Shown here piece by piece: positions 8,208-15,274 of a stretch of DNA of 25,584 nucleotides (position 1 is its first letter; each line of letters starts with the position of its first letter). Position numbers and translations under genes: made by a program. Under the pieces are notes generated by a model that did not search any database, was not told the DNA's origin, and worked only from the letters and a program-made list of their open reading frames with translations. Origin of the DNA: SYAC01 sp046048055 (GTDB lineage Bacteria; Planctomycetota; Phycisphaerae; Phycisphaerales; SM1A02); contig JBJOGW010000025.1 of NCBI GenBank assembly GCA_046048055.1, forward strand, positions 1 to 25,584. Reading direction: 5' to 3'.

Positions 8208-9091
8208 GCGGCTGGCTCCGGCATGACCAGCGAACCGTCCAGCAGCCGCTCGACGATCGCGGCAAAGCCGTCGTGGGCATGATGCGGGGCCACGTGATCG
8301 GCATGGGCCAGGACACGAGGATCCGCGTTGGCCATGGCCACCGACAGCGGCGCTTCACGCAGCATGGTCATGTCGTTCAGTCCGTCGCCCACCGCCACCA
8401 CGCGGTGCCGCGCCACCCCCAGATCGTCGCGCACGCGCTCCACCATGGTCCACTTGTCGCTCCGTGGCGAGAAGATCTCCAGCAGGTGCGTCACGCTTCC
8501 CACCGCCTGTTCCGCCGTGACGGCGCTCCATGCCTGCATCGAGGCACGGTCCCCGAAACGCTCCCGCATGTGCCGGCTCACCGGCTCGAGCCGGTCGGCC
8601 CGGTCGATCGCTCCCACGCGCACCACGTGCTCGTGACCCAGCTCGCGTGAGGCCGCCACGCTGTCGACGCGGCGCACCGGCACGCCGTGCTGCTCCAACC
8701 ACCAGGTCGTGGCGGCGTCCAGGTGGCCGGTGCCCACCAGGCAGTAGTCGTGCGGCATGGCGTGGTGGTCGTGCAGCAGGTGCGCCACCAGCCCATGGCC
8801 CACCAGCGCCTCCGCCAGCTCGTGCACCAGATCGGACTCCAGCACCAGGCGCTCGAGCGTGGCACCACTGCGGGAGTCGCTGAGCACGCTGCCGCCGGCG
8901 GTGATCGCGACGCCGTCGTGGTTGATGGCCTCGAGCGTGCGGCGGCTCTCGCGCCAACTGCGTCCCGTGGCGGGCACCACGGTCCAGCCGGCCTCGCGAA
9001 GGCGATCCACCGCGCGGCAGTTGCCCGGGCTCACGCGGCCCCGATCATCGAGCAGGGTGCCGTCCAGGTCCACCGCGATGAGTCCGGCCAT
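8204..9091 (-). CDS. Cof-type HAD-IIB family phosphatase
   Basis: Soluble haloacid-dehalogenase phosphatase of the Cof/IIB class, which acts on sugar phosphates and other small phosphate esters; the substrate cannot be told from sequence. 295 residues from this ATG. Motif I 'DLDGTLLD' gives nucleophile Asp8 and acid/base Asp10; motif II is 'PATGRS'; the motif III Lys is in 'PRSDKWTMVERV'; motif IV is 'VGDGLNDMTML'. An in-frame ATG 18 bp upstream (9109) is possible, but a TATGCT box sits 6 nt before 9091, and members of the family normally begin 3-8 residues before motif I. The stop overlaps the start of the IorAB-like gene (ATGA), so the two are translationally coupled. Confidence 0.88.
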   Translation of the reverse strand: MAGLIAVDLDGTLLDDRGRVSPGNCRAVDRLREAGWTVVPATGRSWRESRRTLEAINHDGVAITAGGSVLSDSRSGATLERLVLESDLVHELAEALVGHGLVAHLLHDHHAMPHDYCLVGTGHLDAATTWWLEQHGVPVRRVDSVAASRELGHEHVVRVGAIDRADRLEPVSRHMRERFGDRASMQAWSAVTAEQAVGSVTHLLEIFSPRSDKWTMVERVRDDLGVARHRVVAVGDGLNDMTMLREAPLSVAMANADPRVLAHADHVAPHHAHDGFAAIVERLLDGSLVMPEPAA

Positions 9092-9097
9092 CCGTGA

Positions 9098-9103
9098 AGC
9101 ATA
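9098..9103 (-). promoter_or_regulatory. -10-like box for the HAD/IorAB-like operon
   Basis: TATGCT on the minus strand, 6 nt before the ATG at 9091. A leaderless or near-leaderless transcript is inferred. No clear -35 is seen. Confidence 0.4.
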
Positions 9104-9127
9104 GGTCATCGCAGGTGGCCTTCCGGC

Positions 9128-9133
9128 TACACT
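9128..9133 (+). promoter_or_regulatory. -10-like box for the membrane repeat protein gene
   Basis: TACACT, 10 nt before the ATG at 9144, in the 52 bp gap between divergent genes. The bases between it and the ATG are pyrimidine-rich and hold no Shine-Dalgarno. The same hexamer appears before the tRNA-Gln leader and, on the minus strand, before the GH10-like gene. Confidence 0.42.
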
Positions 9134-9143
9134 CTCCCCTCCC

Positions 9144-9956
9144 ATGGACAAGCGACTGAAGGAGATCCAGCAGGGCACGCTCACCGAGAGCCGCCTCAAC
9201 AGCGACTTCGTGTTCTGGCTCAAGGAGAGCGGACCCAACTGGCTGCTCGGCGTGCTGCTGGTGCTGTGTGGCGTGCTGGGCTGGAACTGGTGGCAGCAGA
9301 AGCGGGAAGCCTCTCGCGATGCGGCCTGGCTCGCCCTGTCGGAGGCCACCTCGCCGCAGTCGCTGCTGGAGGTGGCATCGGCCCATGGCGACACCGACGG
9401 CATCGCCGTGATCGCCCGGCTCGACGCGGCGGACCGCTACCTGGAGAGCGTGCGGAGCGGCGTGCGTTTCGACCGCGAACCCGGAGCCGAGGATGCTGCG
9501 GTGACGCCGGAACTGCGGCTGCAGTATCTGGGCGAGGCCGATCGCCTGTACGCCCAGGCCGCCGAGGGACTCGACGGCTCCCCGCCTTCGGAGTGCCTGC
9601 TGCTGGCCAGTTCGCACTTTGGCCGTGCCGCCGTGGCCGAGAGCCAGGGCGACGTGGCGGCGGCCGAGCAGCACCTGAAGGCCGCTGCCGAGGCCGCGCG
9701 TACCGCGTACCCGCCGCTGAGCAAGGTGGCCGAGTCGCGCCTGGCCTCGCTGGCGGGCGTGATCAACCGGCCTGCGCTGCCGAGCCGTCCCGCGGCACCC
9801 GCGGATCAGACTCCCATGTCCACCTTTGCGTTCCCCGACCCCGCCGCCACTGCCGCCGCGGACGAGGCCACCACGCCCGTGGAGACGGATTTCCTCAGGC
9901 CGCTGGGCTCGGGCGAACCCGCCGTGACGCCGGCCGCGCCAGCGCAGCCCAAGTGA
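9144..9956 (+). CDS. Single-pass membrane protein with helical (TPR-like) periplasmic domain
   Basis: 270 residues. A cytosolic N-terminus of about 30 residues precedes one membrane segment (about 32-48, 'NWLLGVLLVLCGVLGW'), then an Ala-rich helical region (about 55-205) with pairs such as 'ADRLYAQAAEGL' and 'AAEQHLKAAAEAARTAYPP' that look like tetratricopeptide helices, and a Pro/Ala-rich tail of about 60 residues. This layout resembles YfgM, the SecYEG-associated TPR protein, but I see no diagnostic motif, so the family stays open. It overlaps the pseudouridine synthase gene by 4 bp (GTGA). Other reading: a generic TPR scaffold protein. Confidence 0.62.
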   Translation: MDKRLKEIQQGTLTESRLNSDFVFWLKESGPNWLLGVLLVLCGVLGWNWWQQKREASRDAAWLALSEATSPQSLLEVASAHGDTDGIAVIARLDAADRYLESVRSGVRFDREPGAEDAAVTPELRLQYLGEADRLYAQAAEGLDGSPPSECLLLASSHFGRAAVAESQGDVAAAEQHLKAAAEAARTAYPPLSKVAESRLASLAGVINRPALPSRPAAPADQTPMSTFAFPDPAATAAADEATTPVETDFLRPLGSGEPAVTPAAPAQPK

Positions 9957-11044
9957 CCGGACCGATCGACCCGGTGGAGCCGCCGGACGAGACGCCGGAC
10001 GACGAGTCGCCGTCCACGCTCGACTTCACGCTGCAGCACGACCTGGACAAGCGGCTCGATCGCCATCTGGTCGACCGCGCGCCCTTCCTGAGCCGCACCC
10101 AGATCCAGCGGCTGATCGAGGAAAGCGCCGTGACCGTGAACGGTCGCGTGGCCAAGGCCAGCACCCGGCTGCACCGAGGCGATCGCGTGGTCGCGGTGCT
10201 GCCGCCGCCCCCGAGCGACGAGACGCCGGCCGACGACATCCCGCTCGAGGTGCTCTTCGAGGACGAGCACCTGATCGTGCTCAACAAGCAGGCGGGGCTC
10301 ATCGTGCATCCGGCTCGCAGCCACAAGCGAGGCACGCTGGTGAACGCGCTGGCATGGCGCTTTCGGCATGTCAGCGGCGGCTCGCTCAGCGGCGTGGGCA
10401 AGGAGTTCGCGCGGCCGGGCGTGGTGCACCGGCTGGACAAGTGGACCACCGGCGTGATGGTGGCGGCCAAGGGCGACACCGCCCACTGGCGGCTGGCCAG
10501 GCAGTTCGAGCGCCGCAGCGTGGGCAAGCGCTACCTGGCGGTGGTGCACGGCCATGCCGAGCCCGACACAGACCGTGTGGATCTGCCGCTGGGCAAGCAC
10601 CCCACCATCCGCGAGATGTACGCCGTGCGCTGGGACGAGACCGGCAAGCCCAGCCAGACCATCTACCGGGTCCGCGAGCGCTACGAGGGATTCAGCCTGG
10701 TCGAACTGGAGCTGCTCACGGGCCGCACCCACCAGATCCGGGTGCACATGAGTCATCTGGGATGGCCGCTGGCGGGCGATGACCTGTACGACGGAAGGCA
10801 CCTGAAGGCCGGTGACCTGGGCCTGGGCGGCCAGGCCGATCGTGCGGTGATCGAGCGACAGGCGTTGCACGCGGCGATGCTCCAGTTCGAGCATCCGATC
10901 GATCCGCGCCCGCTCACCTTCGCCGCACCCGTGCCCGCGGACATGCGCGAGCTGGTGCTGGCGCTGCGGGCCCGCGGCTTCACCGCCGTGGACGCCCCGG
11001 GCAGCGTGCTCGACCTGCAGGCGATGGGTCTGGCCCGAGACTGA
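9953..11044 (+). CDS. RluD-family 23S rRNA pseudouridine synthase
   Basis: Isomerises uridine to pseudouridine in RNA; RluA/RluC/RluD family. 363 residues. An S4-type RNA-binding domain lies at about 25-85 ('KRLDRHLVDR...SRTQIQRLIEE...VTVNGRVAK'), and the catalytic domain after about 98 contains 'HLIVLNKQAGLIVHP', the signature 'HRLDKWTTGVMV' with catalytic Asp162, 'KRYLAVVHG', and 'LELLTGRTHQIRVHMSHLGWPLAGD'. The GTG start at 9953 overlaps the preceding stop, and the frame before it lacks similarity to anything. S4 plus catalytic domain fits RluC/RluD; which uridines it targets cannot be decided here. An acidic Pro-rich stretch of about 20 residues precedes the S4 domain. It is convergent with aat, 11 bp apart. 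Confidence 0.93.
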   Translation: MTGPIDPVEPPDETPDDESPSTLDFTLQHDLDKRLDRHLVDRAPFLSRTQIQRLIEESAVTVNGRVAKASTRLHRGDRVVAVLPPPPSDETPADDIPLEVLFEDEHLIVLNKQAGLIVHPARSHKRGTLVNALAWRFRHVSGGSLSGVGKEFARPGVVHRLDKWTTGVMVAAKGDTAHWRLARQFERRSVGKRYLAVVHGHAEPDTDRVDLPLGKHPTIREMYAVRWDETGKPSQTIYRVRERYEGFSLVELELLTGRTHQIRVHMSHLGWPLAGDDLYDGRHLKAGDLGLGGQADRAVIERQALHAAMLQFEHPIDPRPLTFAAPVPADMRELVLALRARGFTAVDAPGSVLDLQAMGLARD

Positions 11045-11055
11045 GACGACCGGCC

Positions 11056-11664
11056 TCAGCCGAACTGCACGTCCAGGGCCAGCGCCGCGCCCAGTCGCTG
11101 CAGGTACACGCTGGCCGGGATCTCCTCGCCGCCCATGGAGAGCATGTGCGGATTGGCGTACTGGCTGTCCAGCAGCGCGAAGCCGCGCTGCCGCAGGTGT
11201 CCCACCAGCCACGCCAGGCATGCCTTGCTGGCGTTGGTGCCCCCGGCCTCCGGACGCACGAACATGCTCTCCCCGAAGAACGCTCCGCCCAGCGACACCC
11301 CGTAGAGCCCACCCACCATCTCGCCGCCCCGCCACGCCTCCACGCTGTGAGCGTGCCCCACACGGTGCAACGCCACGTAGGCCTGCACCATGGGCTCACT
11401 GATCCATGTCTCCCCTTCCCGCCTGGCCGCACACGCCCGCATGCAGGACTCGAAGGCGGTGTCAGCGCGGATCACCAAATCGCTGCGTCGCAGGGCCCGA
11501 CGCGTGCCCGGCGGAAGGCGAAAGCGATCGAGCGGGATCACGCACCGGGGATCGCAGGTGAAGAGCGAAACCCGACCGGAGCGTGCATCGGCCATGGGAA
11601 AGGCGCCCTGGGCATAGGCGTGCAGGAGTCCGGTGGGCGAGAGATCCGCGTCCGGCGGCGGCAT
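11056..11664 (-). CDS. aat: Leucyl/phenylalanyl-tRNA--protein transferase
   Basis: Adds Leu or Phe from aminoacyl-tRNA to proteins with N-terminal Lys or Arg, marking them for the ClpS/ClpAP N-degron route; cytosolic. 202 residues, slightly short because the N-terminus begins just before 'DLSPTGLLHAYAQGAFPM'. Conserved blocks: 'WISEPMVQAYVALHRVGHAHSVEAW', 'GGLYGVSLGGAFFGESMF', 'NASKACLAWLV' and 'LLDSQYANPHMLSMGGEEIP'. The ATG at 11664 is preceded at 6 nt by CAGAAT, a -10-like box; an ATG 18 bp upstream (11682) would add six residues with no family match. It is a single gene, divergent from the tRNA-Gln operon. Confidence 0.93.
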   Translation of the reverse strand: MPPPDADLSPTGLLHAYAQGAFPMADARSGRVSLFTCDPRCVIPLDRFRLPPGTRRALRRSDLVIRADTAFESCMRACAARREGETWISEPMVQAYVALHRVGHAHSVEAWRGGEMVGGLYGVSLGGAFFGESMFVRPEAGGTNASKACLAWLVGHLRQRGFALLDSQYANPHMLSMGGEEIPASVYLQRLGAALALDVQFG

Positions 11665-11694
11665 GGCCGCATTCTGCCGCATCCGGGCGGACTG

Positions 11695-11723
11695 TTGAGG
11701 CATGGCCCGGATCTGGTTACACT
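11695..11723 (+). promoter_or_regulatory. Promoter TTGAGG-N17-TACACT
   Basis: TTGAGG at 11695-11700 and TACACT at 11718-11723, exactly 17 bp apart, followed by GCTTGGCTCG. The rplI promoter has the same -35, the same spacing, a matching -10 (CATACT) and nearly the same downstream bases (GCGTGGCTCG). The nearest gene downstream is tRNA-Gln, about 240 bp away; the expected start of transcription is near 11730. Confidence 0.62.
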
Positions 11724-11967
11724 GCTTGGCTCGGGCCGTCGGTGACGCCCTTCCTTGCGGGAAGGTCGGCTCCGCACGGGGCTCGCCGTCGCGGCTGACG
11801 GGAGCTCCGGCCTGACTTCGACAGCCGCGGCCAAGGGATGGTCCCTCGACCGCGACAAACCGGCCCATCGCCGGCGTTCCGCAGGTCCTGCAGCACCCCT
11901 GGAGCCACGCAACCCTTCCATCACCCTCGCGAGCCCGCCTCGAATGGCGGCTAGGATCCATCCCGTC
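11724..11967 (+). other. Untranslated, hairpin-rich leader or small-RNA region before tRNA-Gln
   Basis: No convincing gene: the only open frame needs a TTG start and runs into the tRNA. Predicted hairpins by eye: CCTTCC/GGAAGG (11749-11765, 5-nt loop), a 6-bp stem about 11768-11783, CCGTC/GACGG (about 11786-11801), CCGGC/GCCGG (11860-11874), GCAG/CTGC near 11881-11891, and a bulged 7-bp stem 11932-11952. CTTGGC at 11725-11730 can also pair with GCCAAG at 11830-11835, though part of it may lie before the transcript start. I looked for SRP RNA, tmRNA, RNase P and riboswitch signatures and recognised none. High GC raises the chance of accidental hairpins. Confidence 0.4.
11952..11957 (+). promoter_or_regulatory. 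Possible second -10 box directly before tRNA-Gln
   Basis: TAGGAT, 10 nt before the first base of the tRNA. There is no -35 match at 17 bp, so it is weak; it could serve a short tRNA transcript independent of the long leader. Confidence 0.25.
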
Positions 11968-12038
11968 TGGCCCGTGGTGTAACGGTAGCACAGGAGGTTT
12001 TGGTCCTCTTAGTCCTTGTTCGAATCAAGGCGGGCCAG
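11968..12038 (+). tRNA. tRNA-Gln (anticodon UUG)
   Basis: A full cloverleaf can be drawn: acceptor TGGCCCG/CGGGCCA, D stem GTGT/GCAC, anticodon stem GGAGG/CCTCT (closing G-U) with loop TTTTGGT giving anticodon TTG, variable loop TAGT, T stem CCTTG/CAAGG with loop TTCGAAT. U1-A72 and discriminator G73 (base 12038) are known identity elements of bacterial tRNA-Gln and support the call. CCA is not encoded. glmU begins 34 bp downstream on the same strand with no terminator between, so the tRNA is probably cut out of the operon transcript. Confidence 0.95.
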
Positions 12039-12055
12039 TTCTGGATCGATCGCGA

Positions 12056-12072
12056 GGGCGTCTCGAGCGCCC
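12056..12072 (+). other. Hairpin abutting the glmU start codon
   Basis: GGGCG (12056-12060) and CGCCC (12068-12072) can pair around a 7-nt loop and end directly at the glmU ATG. There is no Shine-Dalgarno before glmU. After tRNA release by RNase P and the 3' nuclease, this would be close to the new 5' end of the mRNA. A role in translation or mRNA stability is inference. Confidence 0.35.
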
Positions 12073-12876
12073 ATGACCGCCTCCCCCCCGCAACCCGCGC
12101 TCGCCGCCATCGTGCTCGCCGCCGGAAAGGGCACGCGCATGAAGAGCGACCTGCCCAAGGTGATGCACCCCGCCGCCGATCGTCCGATGGTGCGGTGGGT
12201 GGTGGATGCCGCCCGTCGCGCCGGCGCCGCCGAGGTGGTGCTGGTGGTGGGCCATATGGCCGAGCTGGTGCGCGGTGCCTTCGCCGACGAGCGCGCGGCG
12301 TGCCACTTCGTGATGCAGCAGCCCCAATTGGGCACCGGTCACGCCGTGGATCAGGCCCGGCCGCTGCTGGAGCGTGGCCTGCTCGGCGAGCACTGCTTCG
12401 TGCTCTGCGGCGACGGACCGCTGATCCGGCCGGACACGCTGCGCACCCTGCTGCAGCGGCATCTCGCCGCGAATGCCGCCGCCAGCCTGGCCACCAGCGT
12501 GGTGCCCGACGCCACCGGCTACGGCCGAATCCAGCGTGGATCGGATGGCCGCTTCGAGCGGATCGTGGAGCAGAAGGACGCCACCCCCGACCAGCTGGCC
12601 ATCCGCGAGATCAACCCCAGCTACTACCTCTTCCGCACCGCAGACCTGTTCGCGGCCCTGCGCCGGGTGACCAACCAGAACGCCAGCGGCGAGTACTACA
12701 TCACCGACGTCTTCGAGCTGCTGCTTCGGGATGGCCGCCGCGTGGAGGTGGTCGACGCCGTGCCGCCCGAGGACGTGCTGAGCGTGAACACGCCCGAGCA
12801 GTTGGCCGAGGTGGACGCCATCCTTCGTCGGCGGCTCGCCGGCGGATCCCGCACGCACGCGGAGGCACGCGCATGA
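12073..12876 (+). CDS. glmU: UDP-GlcNAc pyrophosphorylase, single-domain GlmU-type
   Basis: Makes UDP-N-acetylglucosamine from UTP and GlcNAc-1-phosphate for peptidoglycan and other glycans. 267 residues: only the nucleotidyltransferase (Rossmann-like) domain. Motifs: 'LAAGKGTRMKSDLPKVMHP' (about 15-33), 'VVGHMAELV', 'QQPQLGTGHAV', 'LCGDGPLIRP', 'GYGRIQR', 'IVEQKDATP', 'EINPSYYLF' and 'GEYYITDVFELL'. The left-handed beta-helix acetyltransferase half of canonical GlmU (about 450 residues) is absent and the frame ends cleanly with an ATGA overlap into prs, so it looks like a genuine short form, not a truncation. The ATG at 12073 is the only good start after the tRNA. The acetyltransferase must be encoded elsewhere. 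Confidence 0.9.
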   Translation: MTASPPQPALAAIVLAAGKGTRMKSDLPKVMHPAADRPMVRWVVDAARRAGAAEVVLVVGHMAELVRGAFADERAACHFVMQQPQLGTGHAVDQARPLLERGLLGEHCFVLCGDGPLIRPDTLRTLLQRHLAANAAASLATSVVPDATGYGRIQRGSDGRFERIVEQKDATPDQLAIREINPSYYLFRTADLFAALRRVTNQNASGEYYITDVFELLLRDGRRVEVVDAVPPEDVLSVNTPEQLAEVDAILRRRLAGGSRTHAEARA

Positions 12877-13856
12877 GCTCGAGCGACCAGAACAGCCTGA
12901 AGATCTTCGCCGGCCGCAGTGGCGTCACGCTGGCCACGGCCATGTGCCGCCACCTGGACCTGGAACTCGGCGCCGCCGAGACCAAGGTGTTTCCCGATGG
13001 CGAACTGCTGGTCAAGCTGGACGAGGACGTGCGCGGCCGCGACTGCTACGTGGTGCTGAGCACCTGCCAGCCCGTCAACGAGAGCCTGGTCGAACTGCTC
13101 ATCTTCATCGACTGCCTGCGCCGGGCCAGCGCCCGCCGCATCACGGCGGTGCTGCCCTACTTCGGCTACGCGCGCCAGGACCGCAAGGACGAGGGTCGCG
13201 TGCCCATCACCGCCAAGCTGGTGGCCAACCTGATCTCCGCGGCCGGCTGCCAGCGCGTGCTGTGCATGGACCTGCACGCCGCCCAGATCCAGGGCTTCTT
13301 CGACCTGCCGGTGGACCATCTCACCGCGGGTCCGGTGCTGCTGGAGCACTTCCGCCGCGTGCTGCCGAGCCTGGGGCCCACCGTGGTGCTCAGCCCCGAC
13401 GTGGGCAACGCCAAGACCGCCAACATGTTCGCGGATCAGCTTGGCGTGGACCTGGCGATCATCGAGAAGCGGCGCGGCACCGCCACCGAGGTGAGCGCCC
13501 GCAACGTGATCGGCGACGTGCGCGGCAAGAACGTGCTCATGTTCGACGACATGGTCACCACCGGCGGCACCGTGACCGAGGCCGCCCGCGTGGCCTGCGA
13601 GCGCGGCGCCACCGGCGTCTTCATCGCCTGCACCCACGCGGTCATGGCCGGCATGGCCGTGGAGCGCCTGGCCGGTCCCGACATCACCGGCGTGGTGGTC
13701 ACCGACACCATCCCCCTCGACGGTCGGCTGGACCGCCTGCAGGGCAAGCTGACCGTGCTCACCGTGGCCCCGATGCTCGGCGAGGCCGTTCACCGAATCC
13801 ACCACGACCTCAGCGTCAGCGCGCTCTTCCGCGAGGGCATGGGCCCGCGGCGCTGA
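12873..13856 (+). CDS. prs: Ribose-phosphate pyrophosphokinase (PRPP synthetase)
   Basis: Converts ribose-5-phosphate and ATP to PRPP for nucleotide, His and Trp synthesis; cytosolic hexamer. 327 residues, normal length. Visible: 'IFAGRSGVTLA', 'FPDGELLVKLDEDVRGRDCYV', the ATP/flexible loop region 'YFGYARQDRKDEGRVPITAKLV', 'MDLHAAQIQGFFD', 'EKRRGTATEV', and the PRPP-binding loop 'MFDDMVTTGGTVTEA'. GGAGG lies 7 nt before the ATG, which overlaps the glmU stop (ATGA), so translation is coupled. Confidence 0.97.
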   Translation: MSSSDQNSLKIFAGRSGVTLATAMCRHLDLELGAAETKVFPDGELLVKLDEDVRGRDCYVVLSTCQPVNESLVELLIFIDCLRRASARRITAVLPYFGYARQDRKDEGRVPITAKLVANLISAAGCQRVLCMDLHAAQIQGFFDLPVDHLTAGPVLLEHFRRVLPSLGPTVVLSPDVGNAKTANMFADQLGVDLAIIEKRRGTATEVSARNVIGDVRGKNVLMFDDMVTTGGTVTEAARVACERGATGVFIACTHAVMAGMAVERLAGPDITGVVVTDTIPLDGRLDRLQGKLTVLTVAPMLGEAVHRIHHDLSVSALFREGMGPRR

Positions 13857-13907
13857 GGCCACGAACTTCGATCCGTTCACGACCCACTTCAAGAAGGAGA
13901 CATCACC

Positions 13908-14600
13908 ATGGCACGACAGACCCCCACCCTGAAGGCCGCCGGCCGCGAGCAACTGGGCTCGCGCTACGCCAAGCGGCTCCGCGCCTCCGGCAAGCTGCCC
14001 GCCGTGCTGTACGGCCACGGCACCAAGCCGCTCTCGCTGACGCTTGACGCCAAGGAGACGTTGACCTCGCTCCGCTCCGGCGCCCACGTGGTGCAGTTGG
14101 CCATCGAGGGCGGGGCCACCGAGACCTGCCTGGTCAAGGACCTGCAGTTCGGCTGGATGGGCGACGACGTGATCCACGTGGACCTGGCCCGCGTGGACCT
14201 GGACGAGCTGGTCACCGTGAAGGTGCGACTGGGCTTCGTGGGCGCTCACGAGGCCTCCAAGAAGCCGGGCGCCGTGGTGACCCACGACGTGACCGAACTG
14301 GAGGTCCGCTGCAAGGTGCGCGACATTCCCGAGGAGATCCGCGTGGACCTGGGCAGCGTGACCGCCGACGTGTTCACCGTGGGCGAGTTCACCCTGCCCG
14401 CCGGCCTGACCGCGGTGACCGACCCGCATGCCGCGCTGGTGCGCGTGGTGACCGTGGCCGAGGAGGTGGAGGGCGAGGCCGCCGCGCCGACCGCCGCGGC
14501 CGAACCCGAGGTGCTCACCGCCAAGAAGGACAAGGAAGGCGAGGCGGGTGCCGCGGGCGCCAAGGCTGCCGCGCCGGCCAAGGAGGCCAAGAAGGGCTGA
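13908..14600 (+). CDS. rplY: Large ribosomal subunit protein bL25 (Ctc type)
   Basis: Binds 5S rRNA in the 50S subunit. 230 residues: N-terminal L25 domain ('REQLGSRYAKRLRASGKLPAVLYGHG', about 13-38), the central 'HVDLARVDLDELVTVKVRLGFVG' region, and the TL5/Ctc beta C-terminal domain ('LEVRCKVRDIPEEIRVDLGS'). An Ala/Glu/Lys-rich low-complexity tail of about 45 residues follows. AAGGAG lies 8 nt before the ATG. Position between prs and pth is the classical place of ctc. A longer form of this kind is usual outside gamma-proteobacteria. Confidence 0.94.
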   Translation: MARQTPTLKAAGREQLGSRYAKRLRASGKLPAVLYGHGTKPLSLTLDAKETLTSLRSGAHVVQLAIEGGATETCLVKDLQFGWMGDDVIHVDLARVDLDELVTVKVRLGFVGAHEASKKPGAVVTHDVTELEVRCKVRDIPEEIRVDLGSVTADVFTVGEFTLPAGLTAVTDPHAALVRVVTVAEEVEGEAAAPTAAAEPEVLTAKKDKEGEAGAAGAKAAAPAKEAKKG

Positions 14601-14629
14601 GCCACGGGGCTTCGCCCGAGGACCACGCC

Positions 14630-15226
14630 ATGCGACTGATCGTCGGACTGGGCAATCCAGGCATCGAGCACCAGGGCACGCGCCACAACGCGGGCTTCGA
14701 GGTGCTCGATCGCCTGGCGCGCCGGTACGGCGATCCGCCGGGCGGACCGGCCAGGAGCCGCTTCGCGGGGCTGCTGGTCGACGCCTGCATCGGCGCCGAG
14801 CGCGTGATGCTGCTCAGGCCCACCACCTTCATGAATCTCTCGGGGGCCAGCGTGCTGGAGGCCGTGCGCTTCCACAAGCTGGAGGCCGCGAGCGAACTGC
14901 TGGTGGTGACCGACGACTTCGCCCTGCCCTGCGGCGCCATCCGGCTGCGGGCGCAGGGTGGCGACGGGGGTCACAACGGGCTCGCGGACATCTCGCGTCG
15001 GCTGGGCAACGACCGCTGGGCCAGGCTGCGCGTGGGCATCGACGCCCCGGGCCGCGTTCCCACCGAGTCGTACGTGCTCGGGCACTTCACGCCCGAGCAG
15101 CGCGCCCAGCTGGAGCCGGGGCTGGACCTGGCCGCCGACGCAGCCGCCTGCTGGGCCACCGAGGGCCTGGAGACGGCCATGAACCGATTCAACCGCCGCG
15201 GCGTGGGCGCCGCGGGCACGAACTGA
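14630..15226 (+). CDS. pth: Peptidyl-tRNA hydrolase
   Basis: Cleaves peptidyl-tRNAs that drop off ribosomes, recycling tRNA. 198 residues. Active-site features: 'IVGLGNPGIEHQGTRHNAGF' with Asn9 and catalytic His19, 'LLRPTTFMNLSG', Asp in 'VVTDDFALPCG', and 'GGDGGHNGLADI'. GAGGA 7 nt before the ATG supports the start. It is 29 bp after rplY and 48 bp before rpsF, within the glmU-prs-rplY-pth-rpsF unit. Confidence 0.96.
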   Translation: MRLIVGLGNPGIEHQGTRHNAGFEVLDRLARRYGDPPGGPARSRFAGLLVDACIGAERVMLLRPTTFMNLSGASVLEAVRFHKLEAASELLVVTDDFALPCGAIRLRAQGGDGGHNGLADISRRLGNDRWARLRVGIDAPGRVPTESYVLGHFTPEQRAQLEPGLDLAADAAACWATEGLETAMNRFNRRGVGAAGTN

Positions 15227-15274
15227 ACCCCATCACACCATCACGCGACGCTTCGCAAGAAAGGACACATCACC

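Noticed and set aside
6067..8282. Long plus-strand frames over the IorAB-like gene
   Set aside because: Two overlapping frames with low-complexity Arg/Ser or His/Gln-rich translations and no motifs; shadows of the minus-strand gene.
11881..11905. GCAGGTCC...GCAGC bases suggesting SRP RNA
   Set aside because: Lacks the GGAAGGAAGCAGCC core and the flanking helix; chance resemblance.
11755..11982. 75-codon frame in the leader before tRNA-Gln
   Set aside because: TTG start without a ribosome-binding site, low-complexity translation, and it runs into the tRNA gene.
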